Origin: Clostridia bacterium | Lineage (GTDB): Bacteria; Bacillota; Clostridia; Oscillospirales; Acutalibacteraceae | Length of the DNA: 64,000 nucleotides | Direction: 5' to 3' | Assembly: GCA_017397105.1 (NCBI GenBank) | Contig: JAFQKF010000016.1 | Location: 62,001-126,000 of the forward strand | Part shown: positions 1-10,039 of the stretch, piece by piece | Layout of the letters: each line of letters begins with the position of its first letter | How positions within the stretch are numbered: position 1 is the stretch's first letter | The notes under the pieces: model-generated | Databases searched by the model: none | Seen by the model: the letters and a program-made list of their open reading frames with translations, nothing else | Told to the model about the DNA's origin: nothing | Program-made: the position numbers and the translations under genes

Positions 1-2275
1 TAAAAGACTGAGGCCTCTTACGTGCACCGTGCCGAAGCCTATGGCGCGTCTTAGCGGTAAGCCTGTAATTGAGCACATTCTTACTTTGCTGAAAAACAAC
101 GGGTTTGATGAAGCCTGTATTACTCTCGGCTACCTTGCAGACAACATTGAACATCATTTCGAAAACGGATTCTCGTCAATGAAGCTGAGCTTTGCAAGAG
201 AGGATGAGCCGCTTGGTACGGCGGGCAGCGTAAGAAATGCAGCGGACGGTTGGGGTGAAACGTTTCTTGTCATAAGCGGTGATGCGATATGCGATTTCAA
301 TCTTTCCGAGCTTATGCGTATTCATAAAGAGTCGGGAGTGCTTGTTTCAATTGTTGCAGCTAAGGTGAACGATCCGCGTGAATACGGTGTTATTATGACT
401 GATTCAAACGGCAGGGTGAGCGGATTTGTTGAAAAGCCATCGTGGTCGCAGGCGGTGAGCGGCCTGGTAAATACGGGGATTTATATACTTGAACCTGAAT
501 GCCTGGATATGATTGAGAAGGGGAAATTCCTTGACTTTTCTAAGGATATTTTTCCGCTTATGATGCAAAAATCAACAGAAATCGGATGCATTTGCGCAGA
601 CGGATATTGGTGTGATATCGGTAATATAGAAGCGTATCTTCAATGCCAAAGGGATATTTTTGACGGTAAGGTTAACCTTGAATTTCAATCTGTTTCAAAA
701 GGGATTTTTTCTCCGGAAAAGCTGAAAAGGGGAGATTACAGCATTGTTGAACCCGTATTTATCGGCAGAAACGTTGAAATTTCCAAAGGGTGCGTCATCG
801 GTCCTTATGCAGTGATAGACGACGGCGCTTTTGTTGACTCAAACTGTCGTGTCCGTCACTCTGTTGTTCTTGAAAACACCTGCATTGCATCTGAAGTAAG
901 TCTTACGGGAGCACTTGTGTGCCAGGGAGCATCGATAAAAAGAGGCGTTTCTATGTTTGAAGGGAGCGTTGTAGGGGCCGGGAGCGTAGTTGGCGAGAAT
1001 GCGAGCATAAGCCCTAATTGCCTTGTATGGCCCGGCAAGGTGATATCTGAATCGGCCTGCGTCAACACCAACGTAAAGTACGGAAGCATAAAGGGTGAAA
1101 TGCTAAGTGACGGTTGCGTGTGCGAAAATTCGGCTGCGTATCTTTCTGCGGAAACTTGTCTGAAGCTTGGAGAAGCGGTCGGAAGTACAAGGCGAAAGAT
1201 AAAAGCAGGTGTCGGATTTGACGGATTGAAGGCATCGGAGCCGCTAAGCCTTGCCGTAAAAGCGGGCTTGCTTTCTACGGGTGCCGGCGTATGGGATTTT
1301 GGCGCTTGTTTCGAAGCTCAGATGAATTTCTTTACGGCGTGCTGCGGACTTGACTGCGGTATTTTTATTAAAAGCGGAGAGGAGCGTAGCCTGAAAATCT
1401 GCTCTGAGGGCGGCCTTCCCTTAACGGGATATTTTGAGCGTGAAATTGAAGCGAAGATGTCGCGCAGTGAATTCCGTTATGTTAAGGATGAAGAGGTCGG
1501 CGAATGTATGCACATGAGTGCAGTTAAAATGATTTACAGGCAGGAACTGCTTGATACTGCTCCTAACGGTCTTGAAGGAGTAAAAGCTCAGATGCAAAGC
1601 GTGAATGCAGCGGTTGAAGAAACGGCGAATGAAGTTGCGTCAATTCTCGGCCTTGATACCTCAGGAGGCCCTGTATTCAATATATCAGAATCAGGCTGTA
1701 ACGTAAGTGCGCAGATGAAAGAAAACGTGGTTGACAGCGATACGCTGTTGGTAATCTGTTGCATTGATGAAATGAAAAAAGGTAACGACATAGCCGTTGC
1801 TTACGATGCACCGGAGCTTCTTGACAGGCTTGCCGATGCATATAATTGTAGAGTACTCCGTTACCTTAGTTCTCCCGCCGATTGTGCTGACGGTGAGGCG
1901 AGAAAGCTTGGCGGTAATCAGTGCTTTGTGCGTGACGGACTTTTTACGGCTTTTAAGGTGTTATCGATTATAAAAAACAGAAATAAAACTCTTGAAGAAC
2001 TTGTCAAAGAATTGCCTGACCGTCACTATATCAGAAAAACAATAGAGAGCGCAGTTAATCCTTCAAGGCTTGTTGCCATGTTTCCTGATGACGCAATAAG
2101 AATCAGTAACAAAAAAGAGGGGATAAAGCTTGTACGTGAGAACGGAAGCCTGCTTATTGTGCCGACGGCCGGAGGCGGCAAATTCAGGGTGTTTGCGGAA
2201 TCTGTATCCTCGGAGTATGCCAAGGAGCTTTTTGACGGATTTGAAGAGCTGCTTTCAACATTGTCTGCCGAATAA
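1..2275 (+). CDS. Sugar-phosphate nucleotidyltransferase fused to a phosphohexomutase-like domain (5' end cut by window)
   Basis: The reading frame is open from base 2 and upstream of the GTG at 29. The codons before that GTG read KRLRPLTCT, the tail of the usual GxGxRLRPLT nucleotide-binding loop, so the true start lies outside the window. The order is a nucleotidyltransferase fold (about the first 225 residues), a left-handed beta-helix of hexapeptide repeats (about 235-350), then a roughly 380-residue domain resembling phosphoglucomutase/phosphomannomutase. This matches the family annotated as bifunctional mannose-1-phosphate guanylyltransferase/phosphomannomutase, which makes NDP-sugars for the cell surface. 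I cannot find the mutase phosphoserine loop (TASHNP-like), so the mutase half may be inactive. Sugar and nucleotide specificity cannot be read from the sequence. Confidence 0.8.
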   Translation, partial: KRLRPLTCTVPKPMARLSGKPVIEHILTLLKNNGFDEACITLGYLADNIEHHFENGFSSMKLSFAREDEPLGTAGSVRNAADGWGETFLVISGDAICDFNLSELMRIHKESGVLVSIVAAKVNDPREYGVIMTDSNGRVSGFVEKPSWSQAVSGLVNTGIYILEPECLDMIEKGKFLDFSKDIFPLMMQKSTEIGCICADGYWCDIGNIEAYLQCQRDIFDGKVNLEFQSVSKGIFSPEKLKRGDYSIVEPVFIGRNVEISKGCVIGPYAVIDDGAFVDSNCRVRHSVVLENTCIASEVSLTGALVCQGASIKRGVSMFEGSVVGAGSVVGENASISPNCLVWPGKVISESACVNTNVKYGSIKGEMLSDGCVCENSAAYLSAETCLKLGEAVGSTRRKIKAGVGFDGLKASEPLSLAVKAGLLSTGAGVWDFGACFEAQMNFFTACCGLDCGIFIKSGEERSLKICSEGGLPLTGYFEREIEAKMSRSEFRYVKDEEVGECMHMSAVKMIYRQELLDTAPNGLEGVKAQMQSVNAAVEETANEVASILGLDTSGGPVFNISESGCNVSAQMKENVVDSDTLLVICCIDEMKKGNDIAVAYDAPELLDRLADAYNCRVLRYLSSPADCADGEARKLGGNQCFVRDGLFTAFKVLSIIKNRNKTLEELVKELPDRHYIRKTIESAVNPSRLVAMFPDDAIRISNKKEGIKLVRENGSLLIVPTAGGGKFRVFAESVSSEYAKELFDGFEELLSTLSAE

Positions 2276-2322
2276 ATGTTAATTATAATTATTTAATATA
2301 ATATATATTTATTTTATAATGC

Positions 2323-2351
2323 TTGACAGTTTGAACGAATTAAAGTAAAAT
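2323..2351 (+). promoter_or_regulatory. Sigma-A promoter for the RNase J operon
   Basis: TTGACA (2323-2328), a 17-bp spacer and TAAAAT (2346-2351) form a near-consensus vegetative promoter. Transcription would start near 2358, leaving a leader of about 120 nt before the RNase J start codon. Confidence 0.75.
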
Positions 2352-2359
2352 TATACCTT

Positions 2360-2384
2360 GGGATGGGAGCGAAACTCCCGTTCC
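2360..2384 (+). promoter_or_regulatory. Hairpin at the 5' end of the RNase J leader
   Basis: GGGAG (2365-2369) pairs with CTCCC (2375-2379) around a CGAAA loop. The stem extends outward through wobble and Watson-Crick pairs to 2360/2384, about 10 bp in all. It lies within a few bases of the predicted transcript 5' end and has no U-run, so it is not a terminator. A 5'-terminal hairpin is known to slow RNase J-type 5' decay, so autoregulation is a reasonable inference. Confidence 0.55.
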
Positions 2385-2476
2385 GGTATTTACATAAAAA
2401 ATAACGTAAAGTTAATTAATATTTAAATTCGGGCAATTGCTTCTGAGCCCGTAAAACATTATTCTAAGGAGATAAT

Positions 2477-4294
2477 ATGCAAAAAAATAATACTAAAAAT
2501 TTCAAGAAGGAGAACAAAGGAGCTTCCAAGTTTGCAGGTAAGCAGGCAAACAAGCCCGCAAAAAAGCATAACCAGTTTTCTAACCGTAAAAAGAAAAACG
2601 GTCCGTCTGCAAACGGCTCAAAGCAGGGTAAAAAAAGCTCGCCTGTTAAAATTGCTTTCCTTGGCGGTCTTAATGAAATCGGTAAGAATATGACTGTCTA
2701 TGAGTACAACAATGAAATGATTATTGTTGACTGCGGTCTTTCCTTCCCGGATCAGGATATGTTCGGCGTTGACCTTGTAATTCCCGATTTTGATTACGTT
2801 GAGCGCAACGCTCAGAAAATCAAGGGCATTTTCATCACTCACGGCCACGAGGATCATATCGGCGGACTTGCGTATTTGCTTAAAAAAGTAAGAATTCCCG
2901 TATACAGCACAAAGCTTACGATCGGGCTTATCGAAGGTAAGCTCAGGGAGCACAATCTGCTCAACAGTGTTCAGCTCAACGTTGCAGCACCGGGTGACGT
3001 TATAGACCTCGGTGAATTCAAGGTGGAGCTTATTCACGTAAACCACTCGATACCCGATGCTCTTGCATTTGCAATCAGGTGCAGGGAGGGTGTTATAATC
3101 CAGACGGGTGACTTCAAGATTGACAGTACCCCAATCGACGGTGAAATGATTGACCTTGCAAGGCTTTCACAGCTCGGCAAAGAAGGGGTAATGTGCCTGC
3201 TTTCGGATTCTACCAATGCGGAGCGTCCCGGATTTACCGAGAGCGAGAAAAAAGTCGGTGAATCGTTTGAAACTCTTTTCAGAAAAGCCGGTAACAGAAG
3301 AATCCTTGTTGCAACCTTTGCCTCTAACATTCACAGAGTTCAGCAGATTATAAACGTTGCAAAGGCGCTCAAACGCAAGGTTGCTTTGTTTGGCAGAAGT
3401 CTTGAGAACGTTGTGGCAATAGCATCTGAACTCGGATACCTTGATATACCCGATAACGTTATGATAAAGAGCGATCTTATCAATAAATTCGCACCTGAAG
3501 AGCTTGTTATTATAACAACCGGCAGTCAGGGTGAGCCGATGTCCGCTCTTTCAAGAATGGCTTTTTCAGACCACAGAAAGGTTGAAATCTGCCCCAACGA
3601 TTACGTTATTATTTCCGCAACGCCCATTCCCGGTAACGAAAAAACCGTAAGCAAGGTTGTCAATGAGCTTATGAAGCTTGGCGCTGAGGTTGTGTACGAA
3701 AAAATGTACGACGTTCACGTTTCGGGTCATGCTTGCCAGGAAGAGCTTAAAATAATGCTCGGAATCGTAAACCCGAAATTCTTTGTTCCCGTTCACGGTG
3801 AGCAAAAGCACCTGCAGAAGCACGCCATGCTTGCTGAAAGTGTAGGGGTTGATAAAAAGAATATCTTTATTGCCGATAACGGTAACGTAATTGAAATCAC
3901 AAAAGATACACTTAAGCAGGGCGCGAGCGTGCCTGCAGATAAGGTTCTTGTTGACGGCTACGGCGTAGGTGATATAGGAAACGTTGTTCTTAAGGACAGA
4001 AAACACCTTGCTGAGGACGGAATAATAATAATTTCCGCTGTTATAGATTATGAGTCCGGTGAGCTGATTACAGGCCCCGAGGTTGTAACGAGAGGATTTA
4101 TCTATTCCAAGAATTCAGAGGAAATTATTGACGGCGCAAAGAATGCCGCCGCAAAAGCAATCTATAATTGCTGTGACCACAATATTGTGGACCTTAATGC
4201 TATAAAAGGAAAAACAAGGGATGCTGTTCTTCGATATGTTTATGATAAAACAAAACGCAGCCCCATTGTTCTTCCCATGATTATGGAGGTGTGA
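2477..4294 (+). CDS. rnj: Ribonuclease J
   Basis: RNase J is a metallo-beta-lactamase/beta-CASP ribonuclease with 5'-to-3' exo- and endonuclease activity in mRNA decay and rRNA maturation. The zinc motif HGHEDH is at about residues 122-127, and the order of MBL, beta-CASP and C-terminal domains looks complete. At 605 residues it is longer than the usual 555 because of a lysine/asparagine-rich N-terminal extension of about 55 residues that probably binds RNA or ribosomes. The ATG at 2477 follows AAGGAG (2465-2470). It is the first gene of a long co-directional run into GdpP, with a 3-nt gap and the GdpP SD inside its stop region. A hairpin leader precedes it. Confidence 0.93.
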   Translation: MQKNNTKNFKKENKGASKFAGKQANKPAKKHNQFSNRKKKNGPSANGSKQGKKSSPVKIAFLGGLNEIGKNMTVYEYNNEMIIVDCGLSFPDQDMFGVDLVIPDFDYVERNAQKIKGIFITHGHEDHIGGLAYLLKKVRIPVYSTKLTIGLIEGKLREHNLLNSVQLNVAAPGDVIDLGEFKVELIHVNHSIPDALAFAIRCREGVIIQTGDFKIDSTPIDGEMIDLARLSQLGKEGVMCLLSDSTNAERPGFTESEKKVGESFETLFRKAGNRRILVATFASNIHRVQQIINVAKALKRKVALFGRSLENVVAIASELGYLDIPDNVMIKSDLINKFAPEELVIITTGSQGEPMSALSRMAFSDHRKVEICPNDYVIISATPIPGNEKTVSKVVNELMKLGAEVVYEKMYDVHVSGHACQEELKIMLGIVNPKFFVPVHGEQKHLQKHAMLAESVGVDKKNIFIADNGNVIEITKDTLKQGASVPADKVLVDGYGVGDIGNVVLKDRKHLAEDGIIIISAVIDYESGELITGPEVVTRGFIYSKNSEEIIDGAKNAAAKAIYNCCDHNIVDLNAIKGKTRDAVLRYVYDKTKRSPIVLPMIMEV

Positions 4295-4297
4295 TAA

Positions 4298-6265
4298 GTG
4301 AAAATGAAAAGCATCTGGCATGACAGTCTTACCGCTGTTGCCGCATTTGCAGCCGTTGCCGTGTTTGCTGCTGTTACAGCCCGATATTCTCCGGTGCTTG
4401 CGGCAGTTGAACTGGCTGTTGCTTTAGTGCTTTTTACAGTTTTCCTTATCAGAAGCAGAGTCAATGCAAAGCGTTTTACAATTTTTGCAAAACGTCTTTA
4501 CAGAAAAATGGATTTTACCGATGCAAAAGTGCTCAATTCTTTTCCCGTGCCTGTTGCCGTGTGCGACTCAGAAGGGGCGATACTCTGGGTGAGTGAGAAG
4601 TTCCTCAACCGTGTTGTTCATTCCAAGCAGACTCTTTCTGATTCTGTGCAGACCTATATTGCAGGCAGAGAGTTTTCGGAAATCATAAACTCCCATGAAA
4701 CTGCGGTGCGGATTAACGAGCGTGATTATTCCGTTTTCACAAACTCATATATTTCCGAGGGTCAGGAGAGGTACGTTCTTTATTTTGTTGATAACACTCA
4801 GCTTAAAAATACCGAAAGAGAGTTTGAACTGAGCAGACCGGTTGTTGCTTTTTTGGAAGTTGATAACATTGACGCTTCGGGTTACGATTTGCGTGAAAGC
4901 GAGAGGGCTGAATTCCGCAGCATGGTTGACGGCGTCATCGAAAACTGGGCGGGCGAATATCCTTGCATTCTTAAAAGACTTTCCGATTCCCGCTTTATGA
5001 TTGTTGCTCAGCGCAGAGATGCCGATAAAATGATTGAAACCAAGTTTCCTGTACTTGACAGTGTGCGTGGTATCAAATATAAGAATCTTGATATTTCTGC
5101 CACTATTTCTGTCGGAATGTCGGACGGCGAAACGTTTCTGCAATGCGAACGCAGAGCGAAGAAAGCACTTGAAATGGCGCTTGACCGCGGCGGCGACCAG
5201 GCTGCTGTTGTCAATAAGGATGACAGCTACGATTTCTTCGGCGGTGTTTCCAGAAGTGTTGAAAAACGAGGCAAGGTGCAGGCGAGGGTTATCGGCTCGG
5301 CACTTGCGGAGTTTATAGAGGCAAGCGACGAAGTTATAGTCATGGGTCACAAATGGCCCGACCTTGATGTTATTGGCGCAGCTGTGGGTATTTGCTGTGC
5401 GGCGGAAGCACTCGGTGTTGCGTCTTATATCGTTACTGATACCGCCAAAACGCTCAGTTCAAGCCTTCTTGATCGCATATATGCAGATGATTTTCTAAAG
5501 GAAGCAATCATTGACGAACAAACAGCCCTCAGGCTTATAAGTAAAAAGACGCTGCTCGTGGTTGTTGATACTCATATTAAAAACTTTGTAGAATTCCCCG
5601 AGGTTTACAAAAAGGCATCAACGGTTTTCGTTATTGACCATCACCGTAAATCCACCGATGCTATTGACAATGCCGTTGTTTTTCACCTTGACCCCAACGC
5701 ATCCTCAGCCTCTGAAATGGTTACCGAGTTGCTCGAATACATAGACCCCGAGCCGAATATAACCAAGCTTACCGCTGAGGCCTTGCTTTCAGGCATTATG
5801 CTTGATACAAAGAATTTTGTTCTCGGTTGCGGCGTGCGTACTTTTGAAGCAGCCGCATTTCTCAGGGAAAAATCGGCGGATACCGTAAGTGTCCGAAAAC
5901 TTTTCTCAACGTCAATGCAGGTAAACAAACTTCGTAATGACGTTGTTTCCTCAGCTGATAAATATAACCGCAGTGCAATTGCCTGTGCAAGATTTGAGTC
6001 TGAGGATATAAGAATAATCTGCTCACAAGCGGCAGATGAATTGCTCAACGTGAGCGAAGTAGATGCTTCGTTTGTGCTGTACGTGTCCGGTGATACCGTT
6101 TGTATTTCGGCACGCTCGCTCGGGGCAGTCAACGTTCAGATTATTATGGAAGCTTTGGGCGGCGGAGGTCACCGTACGATGGCGGCGGCTCAGCTTAAGG
6201 AAATCAGTCTTGATGAGGCTGTTGAAAAGCTTAAAGCAACCGTGGATGAATTTTTAAATCAGTAA
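4298..6265 (+). CDS. gdpP: Cyclic-di-AMP phosphodiesterase, GdpP type
   Basis: This membrane-bound DHH/DHHA1 phosphoesterase hydrolyses c-di-AMP and so tunes potassium, osmotic and cell-wall homeostasis. Two hydrophobic segments (about residues 10-27 and 31-50) are followed by a PAS-like region, a degenerate GGDEF domain without a GGDEF signature, and the DHH domain. That domain has GHKWPDLD (about 350-357), VIDHH (about 444-448) and a C-terminal GGGGHR (about 621-626). The length of 655 fits the family. I chose the GTG at 4298 because GGAGGT ends 7 nt before it; an ATG two codons on is possible. The neighbours RNase J, L9 and DnaB match the usual gdpP-rplI-dnaB order. Confidence 0.93.
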   Translation: MKMKSIWHDSLTAVAAFAAVAVFAAVTARYSPVLAAVELAVALVLFTVFLIRSRVNAKRFTIFAKRLYRKMDFTDAKVLNSFPVPVAVCDSEGAILWVSEKFLNRVVHSKQTLSDSVQTYIAGREFSEIINSHETAVRINERDYSVFTNSYISEGQERYVLYFVDNTQLKNTEREFELSRPVVAFLEVDNIDASGYDLRESERAEFRSMVDGVIENWAGEYPCILKRLSDSRFMIVAQRRDADKMIETKFPVLDSVRGIKYKNLDISATISVGMSDGETFLQCERRAKKALEMALDRGGDQAAVVNKDDSYDFFGGVSRSVEKRGKVQARVIGSALAEFIEASDEVIVMGHKWPDLDVIGAAVGICCAAEALGVASYIVTDTAKTLSSSLLDRIYADDFLKEAIIDEQTALRLISKKTLLVVVDTHIKNFVEFPEVYKKASTVFVIDHHRKSTDAIDNAVVFHLDPNASSASEMVTELLEYIDPEPNITKLTAEALLSGIMLDTKNFVLGCGVRTFEAAAFLREKSADTVSVRKLFSTSMQVNKLRNDVVSSADKYNRSAIACARFESEDIRIICSQAADELLNVSEVDASFVLYVSGDTVCISARSLGAVNVQIIMEALGGGGHRTMAAAQLKEISLDEAVEKLKATVDEFLNQ

Positions 6266-6287
6266 TTATCAAAAGGAGCGATATAAA

Positions 6288-6728
6288 ATGAAAGTTGTAC
6301 TTACACAGGATGTTAAATCACTCGGCAAAAAGGGCGAGCTTGTTTCCGTTTCTGACGGATATGCAAGAAACTTCCTTTTTCCTCGCAAGCTTGCGCTTGA
6401 GGCTAATACTCAGGCGATGAGTGAGCTTAAAAACAGAGAGGATGCTCAGAAGCATCACCTTGCCGTTGAGCTTGAAAATTCAAAAAAAGCCGCAGCTGAA
6501 ATTTCGGGTAAGACCGTTAAAATTACCGCAAAGGCAGGAGCAAACGGCAAACTTTTCGGCTCTGTTACAACTAAAGATATTGCTGAAAGAATTAATGCTG
6601 ATTTCGGCTTTAAGGTTGACAGGCATAAGATTTCGGCAGAGGATATCAAAACCTGCGGGACATATGAAATCGAGGTTAAATTCCCTCAAGGTGTTACAGC
6701 CAAGCTTTTCATTCTTGTTACCGCATAA
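6288..6728 (+). CDS. rplI: 50S ribosomal protein L9
   Basis: L9 is a 23S rRNA-binding protein of the large subunit. The N-terminal sequence [17 protein letters not shown] and the following [11 protein letters not shown] motif are characteristic. A long central helix connects to the C-terminal domain (SVTTKDIAE region). The 146-residue length matches the family (about 148). AAGGAG precedes the ATG by about 9 nt. It sits between gdpP and dnaB, the standard Firmicute arrangement, and is probably co-transcribed with both. Confidence 0.97.
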   Translation: MKVVLTQDVKSLGKKGELVSVSDGYARNFLFPRKLALEANTQAMSELKNREDAQKHHLAVELENSKKAAAEISGKTVKITAKAGANGKLFGSVTTKDIAERINADFGFKVDRHKISAEDIKTCGTYEIEVKFPQGVTAKLFILVTA

Positions 6729-6746
6729 TTTAAACGGAGAATTATT

Positions 6747-8132
6747 ATGGCAAACAGAGAATTAATGAATCTGGAAAGCATTGAAATGCCTTACAGTCAG
6801 GAGGCTGAGCAGGCGGTTCTCGGATGTATTCTCAAAGAGCCCTCGTGTCTGTCCAACGTTTCTATTTACGTGCGTACGGATTATTTCTATATTCCTCAGC
6901 ACAGGGCGATTTTCAATGCCATGCTTATGGCTGAAACAAAGGGCAAGCTGGATCCGTTGGTTATTCTTGATCAGCTTGTTACCGAGGGTGTGTATGACAA
7001 TGCAAGCGGCAGAGATTATCTTGCGCGCCTTGCGGAGATGGTGCCTTCCACCTCCAACGTTGATACATATTCAAAAATCGTCAGGGAAAAGTACTATATC
7101 CGTGCTCTGATTGAAGCTTCGAGAGAAACTATTGAGAGCGCTTCTGCTCAGGAAGAAAGTGCGGACGTTCTTCTTGACAGTGCGGAGCAGAAAATATATA
7201 ACATCCGTCAGGGCAGAGCTGTTGATGCACCTTCAAAAATCGGCGACGTTATTGTTAATGACGTTTTTGAGCACCTGCGCAACATTACGGGCGAGGATAA
7301 GGATAAGTTCAAGGGCTACACAACCGGCTATGCAGATCTTGACCGTGTTCTTACCGGCCTTAACCGTTCGGACCTCATTCTTGTAGGCGCAAGACCTGCT
7401 ATGGGTAAAACCAGCTTTGCGCTTAACCTTGCCAGAAACGTGTCGGCGGTTGGTAAAAGACGCGTGCTTTTCTTCTCGCTTGAAATGACAAAGGAGCAGC
7501 TTGCTCAGAGAGTTCTTGCTACCGAAGCAAGAGTTTCCAGCATGAAGATGAGAAACGGTAACATTTCAACCGATGAATGGAACAGACTTATTCAGGCGGC
7601 GGTTGCTCTTAATGACTGTGAGCTTTATTTTGACGATACTTCAAGCATTACCGTTACCGAGATGAAGGCGAAAACAAGAAAACTCGGCGGAGTTGAATGC
7701 GTTATTATTGACTACCTCGGCCTCATCACCTCCGGTAAAAGGTCTGAGAACAGAACTCAGGAAGTCAGCGAGATTACAAGAAACCTCAAGATGATGGCTA
7801 AGGAACTCAATATTCCTATCATTTGCTGTGCTCAGCTTAACAGAGGTACAGAGGGCAGAGGTAAAAGCCATAAGCCTCAGCTTTCGGAGTTGCGTGAATC
7901 GGGCTCAATCGAGCAGGATGCCGATATCGTTATGATGCTCTACCGTCCCGATTACTATAAAAACGAAAAAGAAGACGATAAGGATGCACCTGAGCAGGAT
8001 GATTCAAAGCCTAAGACTGTTGAGGTCATTATCGCCAAAAACAGACACGGTGAAACGGGTACGGTAGAATTCATATGGGATGCAGAGCATACTCTCTTTA
8101 TTGCTCAGGAGAAACTCAGAGATGATATGTAA
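6747..8132 (+). CDS. dnaB: Replicative DNA helicase DnaB
   Basis: DnaB is the hexameric helicase that unwinds DNA at replication forks (DnaC in Bacillus nomenclature). The N-terminal DnaB domain begins PYSQEAEQAVLG, and the RecA-like motor carries Walker A ARPAMGKTS (about residues 214-222). A Walker B-like IIDYLG and the LRESGSIEQDAD motif follow. The length of 461 is typical. Its last 11 bases overlap the chosen start of tilS, indicating translational coupling. An acidic insertion near the C-terminus (EKEDDKDAPEQDD) is common in clostridial homologues. Confidence 0.96.
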   Translation: MANRELMNLESIEMPYSQEAEQAVLGCILKEPSCLSNVSIYVRTDYFYIPQHRAIFNAMLMAETKGKLDPLVILDQLVTEGVYDNASGRDYLARLAEMVPSTSNVDTYSKIVREKYYIRALIEASRETIESASAQEESADVLLDSAEQKIYNIRQGRAVDAPSKIGDVIVNDVFEHLRNITGEDKDKFKGYTTGYADLDRVLTGLNRSDLILVGARPAMGKTSFALNLARNVSAVGKRRVLFFSLEMTKEQLAQRVLATEARVSSMKMRNGNISTDEWNRLIQAAVALNDCELYFDDTSSITVTEMKAKTRKLGGVECVIIDYLGLITSGKRSENRTQEVSEITRNLKMMAKELNIPIICCAQLNRGTEGRGKSHKPQLSELRESGSIEQDADIVMMLYRPDYYKNEKEDDKDAPEQDDSKPKTVEVIIAKNRHGETGTVEFIWDAEHTLFIAQEKLRDDM

Positions 8133-9462
8133 GGTAAGGCGAACGGTTGAAAAATATAAATTGCTTCCTGAGGGCAGCCACGTTACGGTTGCTTTATCGG
8201 GCGGAGCGGATTCGATGGCTTTGCTTTATTCGTTGCTGATGCTCAGGGATGAGCTTAAGCTTGAAATCAGTGCTGCTCACGTTAATCATGGCCTCAGGGG
8301 TGATGATGCTGACCGTGACGAGGCTTTCGTTCGTGAACAGTGCGAAAAGCTTGGAGTCAGGCTTGAAGTGCTGCGTGCCGACGTTGGGGCGCTGGCGAAA
8401 GAGAGCGGCGAGAGCATTGAAGAATGCGGCAGGAGAATCCGTTATGATTTTTTTGCTTCGCTCGGGCAGGGCAGAATTACAGCTACCGCTCACAACCTTA
8501 ATGACCGTGCGGAAACGTTTCTTTTCAATTTTACAAGGGGAACAGGGCTTCGCGGTCTGTGCTCCACACCGGTTGAGAGAGGGAACATAGTACGTCCTCT
8601 TATCGATTGCTCAAGGGCGGAGATTGAACGCTTCTGTGAGGAAAACTCTATTGAATTTGTTACCGATAAGACAAATTTTGAAACTGTTTATGCAAGGAAT
8701 AAAATCCGTCACGGTGCTGTGGAATGTCTGAGGCAGATTAATCCTTCATTTGAGGAATCGGCTCAGAGATGCATTGACTCACTCAATGAAGATGAGGATT
8801 TGCTTTCATGCCTTGCGGCGGAATTACTTGAGAAAAGCAGAGTTACAAACGGATTTGATGCGTCAGTGCTTGACAGTGCACATATAGCTGTTAAAAAGCG
8901 TGCCGTTGCGGCGGCGATTTTTGAAAAAACCTCACAGCGTATTGACAGTAAGACTTTGTGTGATATCTGTGATGTTCTTAAAACTCAGGGCAAGCGGCAG
9001 ATTTCAGGCGGAAGCTATGTAAGAGTTCGTAAAGGAATTCTTGATTTTCCTGTATTTGAAAATGGGGAGGAAATCGAAATTCCTTTTACTGATGAAGAAT
9101 TTCGCTTCGGAGATGCGATTGTTCAAATTTCCATAATTAACAAAAATGACATAGATTCGTTACAAAATAGCGATATAGAAATATTAGAATATCGTATCGA
9201 TTATGATAAAATAAATGGCAGTGTTGTTTTTCGCAACCGCCGTGAAGGGGACAGAGTTTCCCCTGCGGGCAGAGGATGCTCCAAAACTTTAAAAAAATTA
9301 TTCAACGAAATGTCAATTGAACCAGAAAAACGCTCAGGACTTCTGATTGTTGTTGACGGTAGCGGGATCCTGGCCGTTGAAAGGGTTGGGGTCGATGAAA
9401 GATGTGCGGTTACGGCAGAAACTGAAAAGATAATGAGAATAATAATCAGGAGGGCTTATTAA
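8122..9462 (+). CDS. tilS: tRNA(Ile)-lysidine synthase
   Basis: TilS converts C34 of the CAU-anticodon tRNA-Ile to lysidine with ATP and lysine, so that it reads AUA. The PP-loop signature SGGADS lies at about residues 25-30, and the ATPase domain is followed by the C-terminal substrate-binding region. I chose the ATG at 8122, which gives 446 residues, because AGGAG (8108-8112) is correctly spaced and [12 protein letters not shown] aligns with the usual N-terminus. A longer frame into dnaB exists but lacks an SD. It overlaps dnaB by 11 nt and is followed 2 nt later by hpt; the tilS-hpt-ftsH order is conserved in Firmicutes. Confidence 0.93.
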   Translation: MICKVRRTVEKYKLLPEGSHVTVALSGGADSMALLYSLLMLRDELKLEISAAHVNHGLRGDDADRDEAFVREQCEKLGVRLEVLRADVGALAKESGESIEECGRRIRYDFFASLGQGRITATAHNLNDRAETFLFNFTRGTGLRGLCSTPVERGNIVRPLIDCSRAEIERFCEENSIEFVTDKTNFETVYARNKIRHGAVECLRQINPSFEESAQRCIDSLNEDEDLLSCLAAELLEKSRVTNGFDASVLDSAHIAVKKRAVAAAIFEKTSQRIDSKTLCDICDVLKTQGKRQISGGSYVRVRKGILDFPVFENGEEIEIPFTDEEFRFGDAIVQISIINKNDIDSLQNSDIEILEYRIDYDKINGSVVFRNRREGDRVSPAGRGCSKTLKKLFNEMSIEPEKRSGLLIVVDGSGILAVERVGVDERCAVTAETEKIMRIIIRRAY

Positions 9463-9464
9463 TT

Positions 9465-10004
9465 ATGATTAACGATATTCAGAGTGTACTTATCAGCGAG
9501 GAAAGAATTAAAGAAATCAATGCAGAGCTTGGTGCCCGTATAACAGCCGATTATGAGGGCAAAAATCTTTTGCTTGTCAGCATTCTTAAGGGTGCGGTTG
9601 TATTTATGACTGATATCATGAGAGAAATCAAGATACCCTGCGTTATTGATTTTATGGCTGTTTCGAGTTACGGTGATCAGGCAAAATCCACCGGTGTTGT
9701 TAAAATCATCAAGGACCTTGATATTGATATCAAGGGCTATGACGTTCTTATTATTGAAGATATTCTTGATTCAGGCAGAACCCTCAATTATATTATTGAA
9801 CTCCTGAAGTCAAGAAATCCTGCAAGTATTAAGATTTGTACTTTGCTTGATAAGCCTGCGGCAAGAGTTACTCCCGTAAAACCTGATTATGTAGGCACTG
9901 AAATCGTAAATGAGTTTGTAGTCGGCTACGGTCTTGACTATGCTGAAAAATACAGAAATCTTCCTTATATAGGAATTCTCAAAAGGGAAGTTTACGAGAA
10001 ATAA
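9465..10004 (+). CDS. hpt: Hypoxanthine phosphoribosyltransferase
   Basis: This enzyme salvages hypoxanthine and guanine to IMP and GMP using PRPP. The PRPP-binding motif [12 protein letters not shown] is at about residues 96-107, and the LVSILKGA loop near the N-terminus is typical. At 179 residues it is a normal-length enzyme. AGGAGG lies about 9 nt before the ATG at the end of tilS. It complements the de novo purine operon at 30.6-43.5 kb. Confidence 0.95.
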   Translation: MINDIQSVLISEERIKEINAELGARITADYEGKNLLLVSILKGAVVFMTDIMREIKIPCVIDFMAVSSYGDQAKSTGVVKIIKDLDIDIKGYDVLIIEDILDSGRTLNYIIELLKSRNPASIKICTLLDKPAARVTPVKPDYVGTEIVNEFVVGYGLDYAEKYRNLPYIGILKREVYEK

Positions 10005-10039
10005 ATAGGGAAAGATAAATGAAGGAGTGATTATTACAA

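Noticed and set aside
29..31. GTG at 29 as the start of the first gene
   Set aside because: The frame is open to the window edge and the preceding codons encode the conserved nucleotide-binding loop tail, so the gene begins before the window.
2618..4006. Long open frames on the opposite strand inside the RNase J gene
   Set aside because: They have no ribosome-binding sites and no recognisable protein pattern, and lie wholly within a well-supported gene.
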